Shown here: one piece after another, positions 49,487 to 61,500 of the stretch
How the letters are laid out: each line of letters begins with the position of its first letter
How positions within the stretch are numbered: position 1 is the first letter of the stretch
DNA from: Lepidonotus clava
Lineage: Eukaryota; Annelida; Polychaeta; Phyllodocida; Polynoidae
Direction: 5' to 3'
DNA length: 64,000 bases
Assembly (NCBI GenBank): GCA_936440205.1
Contig: OW387140.1
Coordinates: forward strand, 31,555,659 to 31,619,658
Made by a program: the position numbers and the translations under genes
The notes under the pieces: generated by a model
What the model saw: only the letters and a program-made list of their open reading frames with translations
What the model was told of the DNA's origin: nothing
The model's database searches: none

Positions 49487-50181
49487 TTAACCCTTTCACT
49501 GCCAGAGGCCGCTATAGTGGCCAAAAGGGGAAACCCCCTTGGGCTAAATATAGTTCCAGGGAATCCCTGGGGAATCCCCAGGAATCCCCCAATTTGTCTC
49601 ATAATTTCACAATATCACCTAAATTGCTTCAAAAGTATACCTTCATCCCAATTTAACCTTAATTTGCTTGTTTTTAATGTTTCTCATTTAATTATATCCT
49701 AAATATATCATATCACATTGATTTAGGGATATTTCAGTACTTTGAGGAATAGTTTGCACATTTATATAGCATATGATCATCCCAGAAAAAGTCAAGAAAA
49801 TGACTTTCCAAAATCATTTTAGACACATTAGACATATGGAATGCATCTTCCATGAGTCTATGTGATTTAGATAGCCTTGCAGAGCTTCTAAGTATAATAT
49901 GATGCATTTATATAAATGTTTTGGCCAAAAATAGAAATAAAATGATGAAAAATGTGCAAAACTTACCAATTTTCTGTTAATGTTGGCTACCTGGTTACCA
50001 TGGCAACCAAATTTCAAAAATTTTACAAATGATTACAGGAAAAGCAAAGCAATGTTTGATGTGTTCAATTATTATGGGAAAATAACAACTAACTGTTTGT
50101 GGGAAGTATAATGTGCAATAAACAAATAGGTCCCTTGGATACATTAGTATCCCCTGAATTATCCGGCAGTGAAAGGGTTAA
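49487..50181. mobile_element. TTAA-bounded element, family 2 (695 bp)
   Basis: Ends TTAACCCTTTCACTGCC and GGCAGTGAAAGGGTTAA are perfect 17-bp inverses with TTAA outermost, a textbook piggyBac-like pattern. No transposase. Just inside the left end are short palindromes (GGCCGCTATAGTGGCC; repeated GGGAATCC/GGATTCCC). It carries GTTACCATGGCAAC (49,994-50,007), an RFX X-box-like palindrome also found in family 1. Confidence 0.85.
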
Positions 50182-52389
50182 ATTGCATTGCTTTCCCATA
50201 AGATGAGCAGCTTAAGTCAGTGCTACTAGATTGATATTGACTGGAACTATATAGCTCAGGTCAACATCAATCTAGTTCCGGTCCTTTCGATTAACTAATT
50301 TCAGACAGACTCTCATGTGAAGTATACACCTGCTTCCTTGGATACCCTAGTATAAATGCCCTTCCACTGTAGGACGTGTGGGGAAGATTCATGATTGTCT
50401 ACCTCCCACCAACATTTGACATGTCTAGTCCCTTTTTCTAGTTCGTGTTCTCACGGTCTGAGTAAGTAGTGAGTGGTGACGATTGAGTTAGATGGCTTAG
50501 AACTACGAGGCTGACGAGAGGTGGGGCTCGAGAATACAGGACCCTGTGTCCTCTGCAAAACTTAAGAATTGCCGAAGTCCATTGTGGTTTTATGTACGAA
50601 ATGCTTATGTCCCATCCCGATTGTAACATTGACAATTACCGATGTTATCACCAATGTTACTATATTTTTTCATCATTTGTAACTTTTATTATGGTTTATA
50701 TCGTCAAGTGAAATTTAAGAAATGTCTAAGTCGTCATGTCCATTTCAGGGTCTAGATCCATAGATGAGGATTGAGCAGGATGGCCAGGACAGGAAAGAGA
50801 TAGGGGCGAAGGTAAAGATTGGATCACTGCATCACTCGTTCATTTTGAGAGAGCCCTATATTTTTGTTCATGGACGTATAGTCAGAAAAACATACCTCAA
50901 GTTTTTTTCGTAGGATTTCAAAAATTTAAACACGTAAAACCCCAGACCACCCTAGAGCTTTGCAAACTTACGCTGACGGGCGTAAATTTGGACCAGAAGT
51001 GGATATCCACACCCAGCTATCCCTTTTTATGCTTGAACCAGAAGCTCGTTGAAATGTGTAAAACTGATGAGACCGGGTAACATCCCTACCTTATTTCAAG
51101 CTTGCCACCAAGGTATATTGAGTCGTTCTTGATTGAGCAGTAAAGGAGGAAGTGTTGCGAAGTGGTGGAGGTCCAAGAAAATTTTTTTCTCCACACACAT
51201 CTTTACTGCACTATCAGTCAAACAATGAGAGCATCCCAAGAAGTAGTATCTATTACAATTTCTTCTGTAGTCTTTGATAAGTGGGTTGGGTCTATTCTGC
51301 AGTCGGCAACAGGCCCGTCACATGTCACTTAACAGTGGTGGATCTAGGGTGGAATCCAGGGAGGGGCATGTCACAAAAAGCTCACTTTGCTCAGTCCAAC
51401 GAATATAAGGTGAAAATAGATTTTTCTTTTGTAAATTATATCTTTCTCAGAATCCTATTTCGGTACGCACCTGCTACTTGCATGTAGTTGGGTGAGAATT
51501 AGCGCCATGTGGCAAGCTCAACTTGAGAAAAATCCATACCAGATATTGCTAACTGTATACCACATTGATAACCTTATGATACCGCATGTCACATCCAGAA
51601 GTGGGTGCGCAATCTGTGGAATTTCTGTCAGCAGACAGCAATTTTGTGGTTTATTCTATGAACTACAGAATATAAATACCCAATTTCCATACGTTTATAA
51701 CAATTACGATAGCATAATATAATTATGTAGCAATGGAGGTAGCTGTGTGGTTGCATAATCATTATTATAATCCTATTTTCCCCTGTACCTCCGAATGTAT
51801 TTCAAGCTTTCACTCTTTTTTGTGACACAGTATAACTTAAAGCAGAGCTCAACGTTCCCACATAAATTAAGATGCTATATTCGTCTCCACTGAGATCCAC
51901 TGCGATAAGTAATAATGGAAACCTCATGTGCACCATAAGGTAAGGAATGTATGTATTTAAAAAAGACATTTCACATGATATCTGATATCATCCAGCAGCT
52001 GACGGGTTCCATGTCTACTCAAATGTAGACAGAATAGATGCTTCCACTAAAATGGACAGGCGTACCAGTAATATGGACAAAAGTATATGACGCGATGTCA
52101 GAAGAGCTGTGAATTGATATCACATCAAGATCTACTTGGGAATAGGTCCTCATAATAAAAAAAAGAGTCAGATTTCAGACTCAAAGTAGAGAGGTAATCC
52201 TTACATTGATTTCTCCTGGCACTGTAGGGGGTGGACTTGGCGTATGGGTCACCAGTGGTCAATGTCCATCCGTGTGAACGTATGGTGGTGATGGTCAAGC
52301 CTTGATGGACCTGTCTCCGACGCGGTCAATATGACATACTGGAGTAAGTGGAAGGACTGAGAGCCCAATTTCAAGAAGATGACCTGTCC
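50182..52389. other. Intergenic, no gene seen
   Basis: AT-rich, without supported exons. One string near 50,707-50,760 (AAATTTAAGAAATG, then GGGTCTAGATCC) resembles dispersed strings at 16.4 and 19.2 kb. Confidence 0.5.
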
Positions 52390-52582
52390 CTGGCATCACG
52401 TGTATAGACTGGGCGGGGTCCGCCTAAGGGCTATTGCTAGGCGATGGCAGGAGAACCAACCAATGAGCGGCCCCCATTGTGCGTTTGAATGAGCGTTAAA
52501 CGGACTTCCGGCTTGGCGTCCTTTCATTTTATTCTGAACATCCGGTTCCGGTTCTCTCGAACTCCGATTCTATGTCTGAGTG
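52390..52582 (+). promoter_or_regulatory. CpG-type promoter with E-box, GC box, CCAAT and ETS motifs
   Basis: In order on the plus strand: CACGTG (52,397-52,402), GGGCGGGG (52,411-52,418), AACCAATGAG context for NF-Y (CCAAT at 52,460-52,464), ACTTCCGG (52,504-52,511) and CCGGTTCCGG (about 52,540). Spacing and order fit a promoter firing to the right, with a start site around 52.51-52.58 kb, just before an ATG in a good context. Confidence 0.5.
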
Positions 52583-52615
52583 ATGGCTGCCGTTTGGGAC
52601 AAAGACAAAGGGAAG
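52583..52615 (+). CDS. Possible first coding exon of an unidentified plus-strand gene
   Basis: Directly downstream of the promoter-like block. The frame reads MAAVWDKDKGK, followed by AAG/GTAGCC, a weak donor. Read without splicing it would stop after 23 codons. No downstream exon could be linked within the window. A minus-strand 66-codon frame overlaps this spot and is the alternative reading. Product unknown. Confidence 0.3.
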
Positions 52616-53635
52616 GTAGCCTGTAGCCTTTGGGTGTTGGTTCTGAATGAGTAGTGAGCCATCATACGGAGCTTTGATGTCTAACCGGATCGCTGGAGTT
52701 AACATGTCTGATATAAATGCCGAAACCATAAGCTGATACGCGTTGCATATGAAAAATTAACTCTTTTGTTAACTATCCTCTCCCCCAAAATTAATATAAT
52801 TAATAATATTAATTTTCTGCATCAGTTTTGCATATTTCACATTCAATCAATGTACATTAATCACTTTAGAACCTTGAACATCGTCCATCAACGAAATTAA
52901 GCAATTTGGTTCAGGAAACAATAAAATCTAATCATAATTAGTCTATGACCAGTGGTAGCGGGTCCAATAGGTTGTCCAATAGACTTTGTACATCCTGTAA
53001 CCTCGTAAGCCAAAATTGAATCGACTATCCGTTACATATGTTATGATTCATTTTATTTACATAAGGCAAATACTACTGCGAAATTTCATCATACATGCAC
53101 ACTGTAAAACATTTTCACCAATCTTGAAATACGTCTAGCCGACCCCAATGTCTTGCAAAATCAGCAAACTAACTTAATGGTTGTATGACCAACATAAATT
53201 GTTAAAATGATGATAACTAAAAAGCACACGACATTCAAGAAATAAACTAAATGGAATGAAAACCAAATCCCTTGCCTTCCTGCATGCACGTACACTATTC
53301 CAGGCATTCCACAATCACCAGCCTGCCCCATGATATATCAACACACCGAGGAATTCACATGGTCCCCGGGAAAGGTGGATACACTAACATTTGGCCATAC
53401 ACTGCCCCAGTCCCAGGGTCCTCATTATGTGCGAAGGTTTATGTTTATTTGTGTAAGGGTTTGTGGCGGATCGTGTCGGTATTCGTCTGGATCACGGTCC
53501 AGACGTGGGCAGCAATCCGTACATAATCCCTACCCTCCTGGAGTAAGGCCAATGTAAATTGATTCTACCGGTAAAAGGTGGCGGTATTAGTGCACTAATT
53601 AGGTTATACGTGCGTCAACCTCGCTAATGGAGGAG

Positions 53636-53698
53636 CCACTTTATGTTGGGAGATCTATTCAACATAACCACTTTATGTCGGGAGATCTACTCAACAAT
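53636..53698. repeat. Tandem duplication of about 32 bp
   Basis: Two adjacent units share CCACTTTATG..GGGAGATCTA..TCAACA with a few substitutions. Seen directly. Confidence 0.85.
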
Positions 53699-54436
53699 GA
53701 TCCATCACTAGGGATCACATTCAGACGATAAGGGTCCTCCATTAATTACGTCAGCATTAGAAGGGCAGGTGTTCTGAAATTCAAGAAACTGTGCCTGGCT
53801 AATGGAGGCCCTTGAGATAGCAATACTCATTAGTTGACTTAGTTTATAAACATGCATTGGTATACGTATACACTTATTGAAGATACTCCCATAAGTGTCC
53901 ACATGCAACGCAGAGAGAGAGAGGGAGGGGGGGGGGTGAGGATGTCAATGACGAAAGAGTGAGCCTACTATGGCGATTAAAATTCTATAACGCCATTTGT
54001 CTGATTGCTTTCAGTCAGATTCACTTTAATATTTTGACTAGATTAATCAGAAGAAGTTATGAGAGGATTGTGTAAAGTTCCATGAAATAATAATATTATG
54101 CTGTCTTTGAGTAAAATAATCTCATCAATTTGAATGGCATTTGATCGTCCTTATTGCTGTGCCTATACCTATTGCGCTACTTAACATAAACCTACAATAT
54201 AAGGCACCACCTTTTTCTACACATCCCATTTCTCTAACCACCGGCGCAGACTCTACAATACTAGTAGAGATGGCAGCAGCAGGAGCAGAAAAGCCAGTTT
54301 TCTATGACCTTGGCACGTGTCTCCGTCATGCTTCAGTGCCCCCATTCACATCGCATTATATGACATACCGGCACAGGGAGGTGGCAGGAGGAAGCCGAGT
54401 TCGATAGTCCCCCAGGGGCGCACGCCGGTAGCTGAG

Positions 54437-54481
54437 AGGGTTCGTAATTAGACACTAGCCGTGGCTGACGAAGCGAACCCT
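54437..54481. other. Stem-loop with 8-bp perfect outer stem
   Basis: AGGGTTCG (54,437-54,444) pairs with CGAACCCT (54,474-54,481), and AGCC/GGCT can pair inside the loop. The preceding TAGCTGAGAGGG resembles a tRNA A box, but the spacing and arms do not make a tRNA. It may be a SINE relic or structured RNA. Confidence 0.35.
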
Positions 54482-55006
54482 TCCCTGATGCGATCCTCCC
54501 CTGAGAGGTGATGCCAACCGAACTGAAGCCGTTCTAAGCCTAGCATACTTCCCACTCTGCCTAGGCCTTCATTTATACATGGTTGTCAACTCGTGACTAA
54601 TGAGAAAGGCTATCCGTAATAATGAGAGTGTATAATCCTTTCCACATCAGCAAGCAATATTACAATAATATCACTAATGCAGAATTATGCATGGAAACAG
54701 AGGGTATTATAGAAGCATTGTATTATGCAAATGTATAATATTTAAGTAATACAATTTACCTTGGTTGACTATCCCTAACATCATAACAAACCGAGCGACC
54801 CCTGGCCTGGCTCTAGGTGGAACGTGCCTCTCCTCTTGCATTGTTTATTTTAAATGCCTAATTACACTCATCCTACCGCGAACATTATTTATTATGTCAG
54901 CCTGATCACGCACATCATGCGATACAGTACATACACTTTGCTTTGTGTATGTTTTATTGACATTATTGATATACATTTGATAAACTTGTCAATAGGGTTA
55001 TACATA

Positions 55007-55244
55007 ACACTGCACGAAAAAAGTCCTTTTAAGACCTTTAAGTTTCTGTAAATGGAGCCATTGAGGTGTGCTAAAGGTAATGGAAAGGTCATCTTTACAA
55101 GACATTTCCAAAACTTTTTTTTATGTGACCTTTAAAAATCTTGCAAAAGGTATTGGAAAGGTGACATATCCTATGCCTTTAATGAACCTCAATGGCTCCA
55201 TTTACAAAATTAAAGGTCATTAAATGTCTAATTTTGCGCAGTGT
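55007..55244. mobile_element. Long-TIR MITE with ACACTGC ends (238 bp)
   Basis: About 60 bp of imperfect terminal inverted repeat: ACACTGCACGAAAA at the left and TTTTGCGCAGTGT at the right, then AAGACCTTTAA/TTAAAGGTCA, then a perfect GTAAATGGAGCCATTGAGG inverse pair. The 120-bp centre carries several AAAGGT strings. Foldback-like, with no coding capacity. Confidence 0.8.
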
Positions 55245-56448
55245 AAATTATCATGATAATACACCGATTAAAATGGAAAAGCTATATTCACTCTATAATA
55301 ATGTAACTATACGCATGTTTTACCACAGGAAGAACATGACCCCTTATGTAAAATACAAATGATCATAATACGGGACTGCTTTGAACAAAACTACAACACA
55401 TAACATTTGTAGAAGCTGGCCCCGCGCCAGCTCTTTTGTCCCTGATGTCGATGGGAGGTTAGAGGTGGTTTTTGGGTCAGACCTCAGCATTGTTAGTTTG
55501 GTTACACAGGTTAGGTTTAGCGTCGGTGTCACGGTTGTGACATTTGGTTAAACGTCAGGGCCAATTAAAGGGACGACATGGCAGCTTATGTGATCCATGT
55601 TATTGATTCGAATGACATTAACAAAATGTTACAGCGAATTAATTCCAAAACGTAAAGTCAGAGCCTAACGCTTTAGACTGTAACCAAATACTATTTTACT
55701 ATTGCAATTCCTATAAAATGCCTTAGCTACATAAGTAGACTATCGTAATCCTAATTATTTGATTACATAGAAGTAATAGTATCTTGTCCATTCATAGCAA
55801 ACCTGATTATGTTTCTAGAATTCAGTATTGTATCTGCAAGATAGATAATGAAAGCAGACATACGCTGGCAGCGTGGGAACCCAGGCTTTGGGGACTGGTC
55901 ACAGGTTGTGGAGGAGGCTTATGTATAATCTATACAACCCACGTCCTCGTCCACTTACCCTCCCACACCTGTCACTGCACACCACAGTGGGTCCCTAAAC
56001 CAATATATGACATACATTATAAAAAGAGCAATATCAGATCTACATAATGGGCCTATGTATTTTCCCAGTTGGGATTAGCTGTCTTATAATGTTGAATTCT
56101 GATTATTCAAAAAACGGTTAGTCCTAAATATGCTTTTAGTAGTACAATACAGTACATGTAGTACAGTACAACCATTGATGATGAGTTATCAATAAAATAG
56201 TATTCAACAGAATAGATGTCAACAGTAAGTGACATGTAACAGGATCACCCTTCCTAACTGCCATGTTATAACTCTAAGCCCGTAGGCGGTAATATACGAC
56301 TATGTATCACATCTGCTCTAACTGACCAAACACCCCTGTCACTGCCCCCACAGTATGTTTCTCCAGTATCCCGAGCCTCAGCCTCCCCTCCATGTTTCAC
56401 ATATATATCTACACCCCTCCATATCTCCGTGGCAGAACCACCCACCTG

Positions 56449-56735
56449 TCAGTGCTGCTGCCGCAGGCCCTCCTGTAGCTCCTCCATGGTGCTAGGGGGC
56501 TCCTCCTGTTGCCTGTTGGGATAGTGTACAGGTAAATACAGGTGTTACATGTCGCTGCGTGTGACCGTGTGCGGGCCGGGCCGTAAAGCCGACTGCTGCC
56601 TGCTGGAGGCTCGAAGGTACTGGAGGAGGCCGGCCGACAGCCCGTGCCGCTCGCCCGGGGGGGGGGGGGTGATAGTGGGGGTGGGGGGCGTCCTGGGGGG
56701 TATGGAGAGAGTGCTGTGGGAGGGGGGCGTGTCTG
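56449..56735 (-). CDS. Weak candidate: last exons of a minus-strand gene
   Basis: On the minus strand, TTGGCAG/ACACGCC opens a proline-rich frame (TPPSHSTLSIPP...GLSAGLLQYLRASS) down to 56,549. A second segment after CCCAACAG (56,512-56,449) reads QQEEPPSTMEELQEGLRQQH and stop. The frames join in phase, but the intron would be only 36 bp, and a C13 run lies in the first segment. Both weaken the case. The second segment alone is the more exon-like. Product not recognised. Confidence 0.2.
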
Positions 56736-58013
56736 CCAACACACTCAGACTCACTGCCGTCCACACACTGGAGGAATCACATGCTCCAGTGTGTACAGAT
56801 GGAGGTGTGATGTGATATAGAGCTAAGTGTGATATATGCGAGCCTAGTCGCCTCAATCCTTTGTATATACAAGATCTAGATGTCCTGGCAGGCTCAGCCC
56901 AAATTAAAATGTCCCCATCTATCCGTCAGATCATGTATAGCAACGAAGCGACGCTTGTGAAGTTGTATGGAGGGGGATCCGACGCCTCCAGGGTTGGTCT
57001 GGAGTGGGGGCCTCCGCCGCTGCATGCCGTATCCACACTGTAGCGTTTGCTGAATCACTTGGGTTGTGGGGAAAGGCAAGAGGGGGACTGGATACTGGAT
57101 GGGGGGGGGGGGGTGAGAGACCCTGGAGAGGGGAGGGAGGGGAGCGTTACTACGCCAGCACTACACCCTGGACGCCATCTGGTAACAGGCTTGCCGAGAC
57201 ACGCTTTGTGTATTTTTATGTGTTTTTCCCCCTTATGGTCGGATAATCAGGGTAAAAATCCAGGCTCTTTGTTTCAGTCCATTAGTCACTGCCCAAACTC
57301 ATTAGATATTTTAGATGAATTACCTTAGACAGTTGTTTTTTTCGGGGTGTCTTTTTTTCAGTGCTAGTCTAAATGATATATCCCCATATTTTTAACATTG
57401 CAGATAGGTTAACAACCATAGTCATCTGCAGCCAGAACAGTGTCTAGATGTCTGGGTATCTTCCTTTCCAACATTATTGCTAGTTATTTATTGAGAGGTG
57501 TCATCGGGAGGACAGCAAATCGTAAATTGACGGCTGTACTCTGTTTGTAGTGCCAGTTATCTTGTTGCCCCCACGTGCACCAGGAAACAAATTGGTCTTG
57601 CCAGGTGTAGGATCAATGCCTAGCCGTTCCAGTTTTTTTTTATGCTTCTTTAAGTGCAACGTCAATAGATTCTTGGAGGTTGCATGGCTGGTTCCAAGCT
57701 GTGAGAATGAGCATAAAAGGAGTGCTGTCTTCTTCAGTTATTGCCACTGGTTAATCCTGTGAATAGGAAATGTAAGGCCGATCTGATATTGGTCATCCTA
57801 TTTGATATAAGAAGCAACTGCACAAGTCCAGCATTCAGTTGAGGAAACTGATGCCTTTTCTGAGTTTTCAGGGGCTAGACGGGCATACACTCTGATTGCT
57901 AAAGAATGAATTATGGAAGTTCGCTGAAGCCTCCAGCATGGATTATTTATTGATCATTAATTACATGTGCACACTGTATATTGAATCAAAAAGTTCTTAC
58001 ACATCCCCTACAT
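56736..58013. other. GC-variable stretch, no gene established
   Basis: Contains G runs near 57,101-57,112 and scattered short frames. A minus-strand acceptor-like GGCATGCAG near 57,027 is followed by sequence that can encode DPPPYNFTS in one frame, but no donor or phase match was found. Confidence 0.35.
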
Positions 58014-58190
58014 AGGGGCCGTCCATAAATGATGTCAAATTTTTCAGGGTATTTCTAGGACCCAACCAACCCCCCTGTCACACTAAATTCTCTAATCTGA
58101 ACATGAAAATAACACCCAGTTTAGGCAGTGTCACACTGTTCAAACCACCCACCCACCCCCTTGTGCGTGACATCATTTTAAGATAGGCCT
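58014..58190. mobile_element. Degenerate MITE with AGGGGCCGTCCATAAAT end (about 177 bp)
   Basis: Left end AGGGGCCGTCCATAAATGATGTCA; right arm TGACATCATTT, then a diverged AGGCCT end. The GGGGCCGTCCATAAA terminus recurs in many animal genomes (recalled, not checked). The right end is eroded. Confidence 0.6.
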
Positions 58191-58289
58191 ATGATTCTTC
58201 TCCACGGATATACCTTTTGATTCGCAGTCAAAGCCTATCTGTTTGAACCCCCAACACCCCCCACCCCCTCCTCCATGCAGCAGTGCGCC

Positions 58290-58465
58290 TCCTGCTCCTT
58301 CGCTATTGGGTTCCCGCAGGAGATAAGACAGTCCCCGGAGGACGACCTGTGACAGAGGCTGTTCCCAAGACGACCACCGCCGTGGAGGACGACAAATGAC
58401 ATTGACAACAATGACTGACGTCAGTGTGGATGATAAAGGAGGGTCTCCGGCCTCAGACAGCTAAG
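58290..58465 (+). promoter_or_regulatory. Candidate promoter and first non-coding exon with CRE
   Basis: GC-rich patch with an inverted CCAAT (ATTGG near 58,303), a perfect CRE TGACGTCA (58,416-58,423) and, 42 bases on, a good donor (CTAAG then GTGAGG, GT at 58,466). No downstream exon is seen in the window. Confidence 0.35.
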
Positions 58466-58476
58466 GTGAGGCACCC

Positions 58477-58522
58477 GAGGTCGGGGGGTGGGGGGAGGGG
58501 GAGGGGGGGGGGGGAGGGGGAC
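58477..58522 (+). repeat. G-rich tract with quadruplex potential
   Basis: At least four runs of five or more G separated by single A or T lie immediately downstream of the donor-like site at 58,466. Seen directly. Confidence 0.8.
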
Positions 58523-61500
58523 ACCAGGTTCCATAGTATGTAGGCCTACTATTACAGAGCATGTCAGCAGGGGCAGAAACAGGATTTTAAAGGGAGGTCG
58601 GCATAGTATTTAAAAGTGGCTTTCACGGACACGCGGGTGTGTCATTTTCTAAGAACTACTTGTCAAATTGAAGTCAATAAAGAAAAATAAAAAGCAGAGT
58701 GGAGAATCGGAATCCCTTGTATAACACCCCCTGCATCCGCCCCATGAGCTACACATCAAACGATACCACAAACAAGGGCATGTATCATAACTATATGTGC
58801 ACATTTGTGTAACCATACATGCCCCATCCTAGTGTAAATGTAACCATACATGCAGAAATGTGTTACCATGATAATTATGTGCTTTCATCCCAGTGCGAAA
58901 AGGCCGTTGTGGGACAGAGCTGTAGCAGGACAGCAGGCCACGTGAATTACATATCAATTATTCACCCGTCTACAGCCACTAGGGACTGGGGGCAGCCAGA
59001 TTTCACCTTACTGCATACAAACTGCCTCTTATATGCTCCAGACTGCTTCTTATTAGCTGCATCCTGTTTGTAACACTCTATAATACTCTTAGTTAATACT
59101 AATGTATTTGATAAAAGCTCACAATTAATCTGTTTGAGTTATACATGCAGTAATCATTTCTAACTGAACACTGCAGAGGGCAATTAATTGAATCATTCGA
59201 TGAATACTCTACTTTGTCTGCAACTCTGCTCATCACACATATTTATTTATTATTAATTCTTTTCTTCCTAAACCTACTCCTCATAGTAAGAGACTACACT
59301 GAACCGTTCACCACCCTAGTTCTAAAGATTTTATCTTTGCATGATATGCAATGGGCATAGAAATGTGATTTCTATGCCTATTACTTGCTATCGAGTAGGC
59401 CAGTTGTAGACTATGATAAAGCACATTTAATATGTACATGCATGTACGATATGCTTGTGTCATTTAGTCCACCGGTTTCTACTCTAAGAGAGTCCATAAG
59501 ATCACTACACTGGCACTTATCGTTTGTGCTATGAATGTTTCTTCTGCCAAAGGGACAGCAATGCCATACCTCACATACATCGGTACCATCGCCTTGCAGA
59601 CATTAATTAGCCGAGTTAATAAGAATCCTCCTGCCTCAGGATAGTAGTGCCATAGCCATACTCTACCATGATGTGTCTTGGGAAATTGCCCTGTGGGGAG
59701 TTTGCTAACGACTGTATTTCCTGAGTGTTGGCCCTTTGGGAAGAGTAGAGTATGTACACACAGTCTATAGAGGCTTTTACAAGTGCGCCATAAATGTGAA
59801 TTAATAGATACATTAACAATTACCATTAATCATCATTATAACATTATAGCGCATAAATCTATGAACAGGTATACAGCTGAACCTGTGAGACACAACATAT
59901 AACTTAATATACTTTAGGTAGTTTCTACACATAGGCCAAAATCTTTTCACATCCCAATTTAACCTTTACTTTCACATCGTCAGAGGGATGTGAGGCACAA
60001 AATAAAGTTATTTTTTACACACAATGTTGTCTTTTTTCCAACCCAAATCCCTTACTTTCATTTGCTCAGGGGCCTGGCCAGAGGAGCTGCTCGGCTGAGT
60101 GATTTGGTCTGTTTTTACAGGCTGGCTCTCCTCCTCAGCCCCAACCCCAGACGGCCGGTGGCTCTCCACACACCATTCATCTTAACCAGACACACAGGGG
60201 GCCATACGAATAGGTAGCATTTTCTCAGTGTCAGGGTGTGAACGAAGAATGTGTTTGTTTTACTTAATCTGAGGCGACATGGAGCTGTTCTAACGTTGGG
60301 TGTCGACCAGGAAGATATTCTTCTTTCAATACTTATCCTGATAAATATCTCGAAAGTAGCATGGTATGTTTTTGTGCCTTTACATCTTGCGACGCCCATG
60401 GTACTTTAGAATGATAATTGGTTTATGAATTATGTACATGTTGTAATCCTTTCAACAAACAGGGTATGGTATATTTTTACGTCAGGTTTTGCTTTCTATA
60501 TTAGATAGGATATCCTAGTGTATGCAAACCGTACCTTAACACCTTTCAGTAGCTTCTTATTTAAAATAATTATGTACACTCAGAAAATGTGTGCTTATCT
60601 TAACAGTGTTAATCCAAAATCACATCATTTGATCACTCTATATGTGATAAATGACAGAGGTGCGCGGAATACTAATATTTAGATACATGTAGAGCTTGAA
60701 TTGAAAGCAACCACGAAAGTAATCAATGCCAGTCTCTCAATAGACTTGTACAAGCTGCGGTGAAGTACCTGTTAAGAGCGGAACACTCACACCTACTTGG
60801 CATTGACCAACGCTGAGAGGTTCAGACACTCATTTGGCCGGATTTACTATACTCACCAGATAACCTGGAATAGTTTGGACCCACTATAGCATGTAGCCTA
60901 GTACTGGCACTCTCTCAGTGTGAGTCTATCCCTAAGGCAAGGCTTACGGTCCCTTATTTCCTAGGGTATTGGAGGACATGTTATATTGTTTTATTCCAAC
61001 TATATATTTCACCTAAAACAAAGTTGTCAGGAACCATACAATGAGTGTTATACAAGCAATATACCTTATGAATGTAATAAAAATAAATAAATAAAATTTT
61101 CTCCCTATCCACCACCACTATCATTTACAACGTCACCCCTTGAAAATATCAGTTTCTTTTATAACAATACTAACAAGGAAGTTCCAAGTTAGCGACTGTC
61201 CTACCTAATTCTGCGTATAGATTGTTTTATAGTTCCACCTCCTTGGGAAGCTTGCAGTGAGCACTTAATTTAATGGAAGTGGACTGACCCCCCGGCCTGT
61301 CAGCTTCTCAAAACTACTGATAAAAAGCTAGAACGAGATTGCCTCTTTCATTTCTTCCTGTTGTTCCATTGGGAAATATTTATAGTGTGCATCCAGGGGT
61401 ACGTATGTCGTTCCAATGTTATCGTCTCAGTGTTCCGGGTTTTCAATGGTATTAGATGCTGTCCTGCATGAAATGCATGTTACAGGTACTGCTGTCAAAC

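Larger units (their letters stand above)
52616..56448. other. Non-coding stretch, no gene seen
   Basis: AT-rich. It holds a 32-bp tandem duplication (53.64 kb), G-rich runs near 53,925, a stem-loop at 54.44 kb and a MITE at 55.0 kb. A frame beginning MAAAGAEKPVFYDLG at 54,270 has no splice support and was not called. Confidence 0.5.

Noticed and set aside
52529-52729. 66-codon minus-strand frame over the 52.6-kb promoter
   Set aside because: It overlaps the ETS-motif region and the better-supported plus-strand start; no splice partner or family match.
54270-54407. Frame starting MAAAGAEKPVFYDLG
   Set aside because: Good start context, but no promoter, donor site or similarity that I can recognise, and it ends soon after in repetitive-looking sequence.
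54422-54495. Possible tRNA gene
   Set aside because: An A-box-like string is present, but there is no B box at the right distance and no cloverleaf can be drawn.
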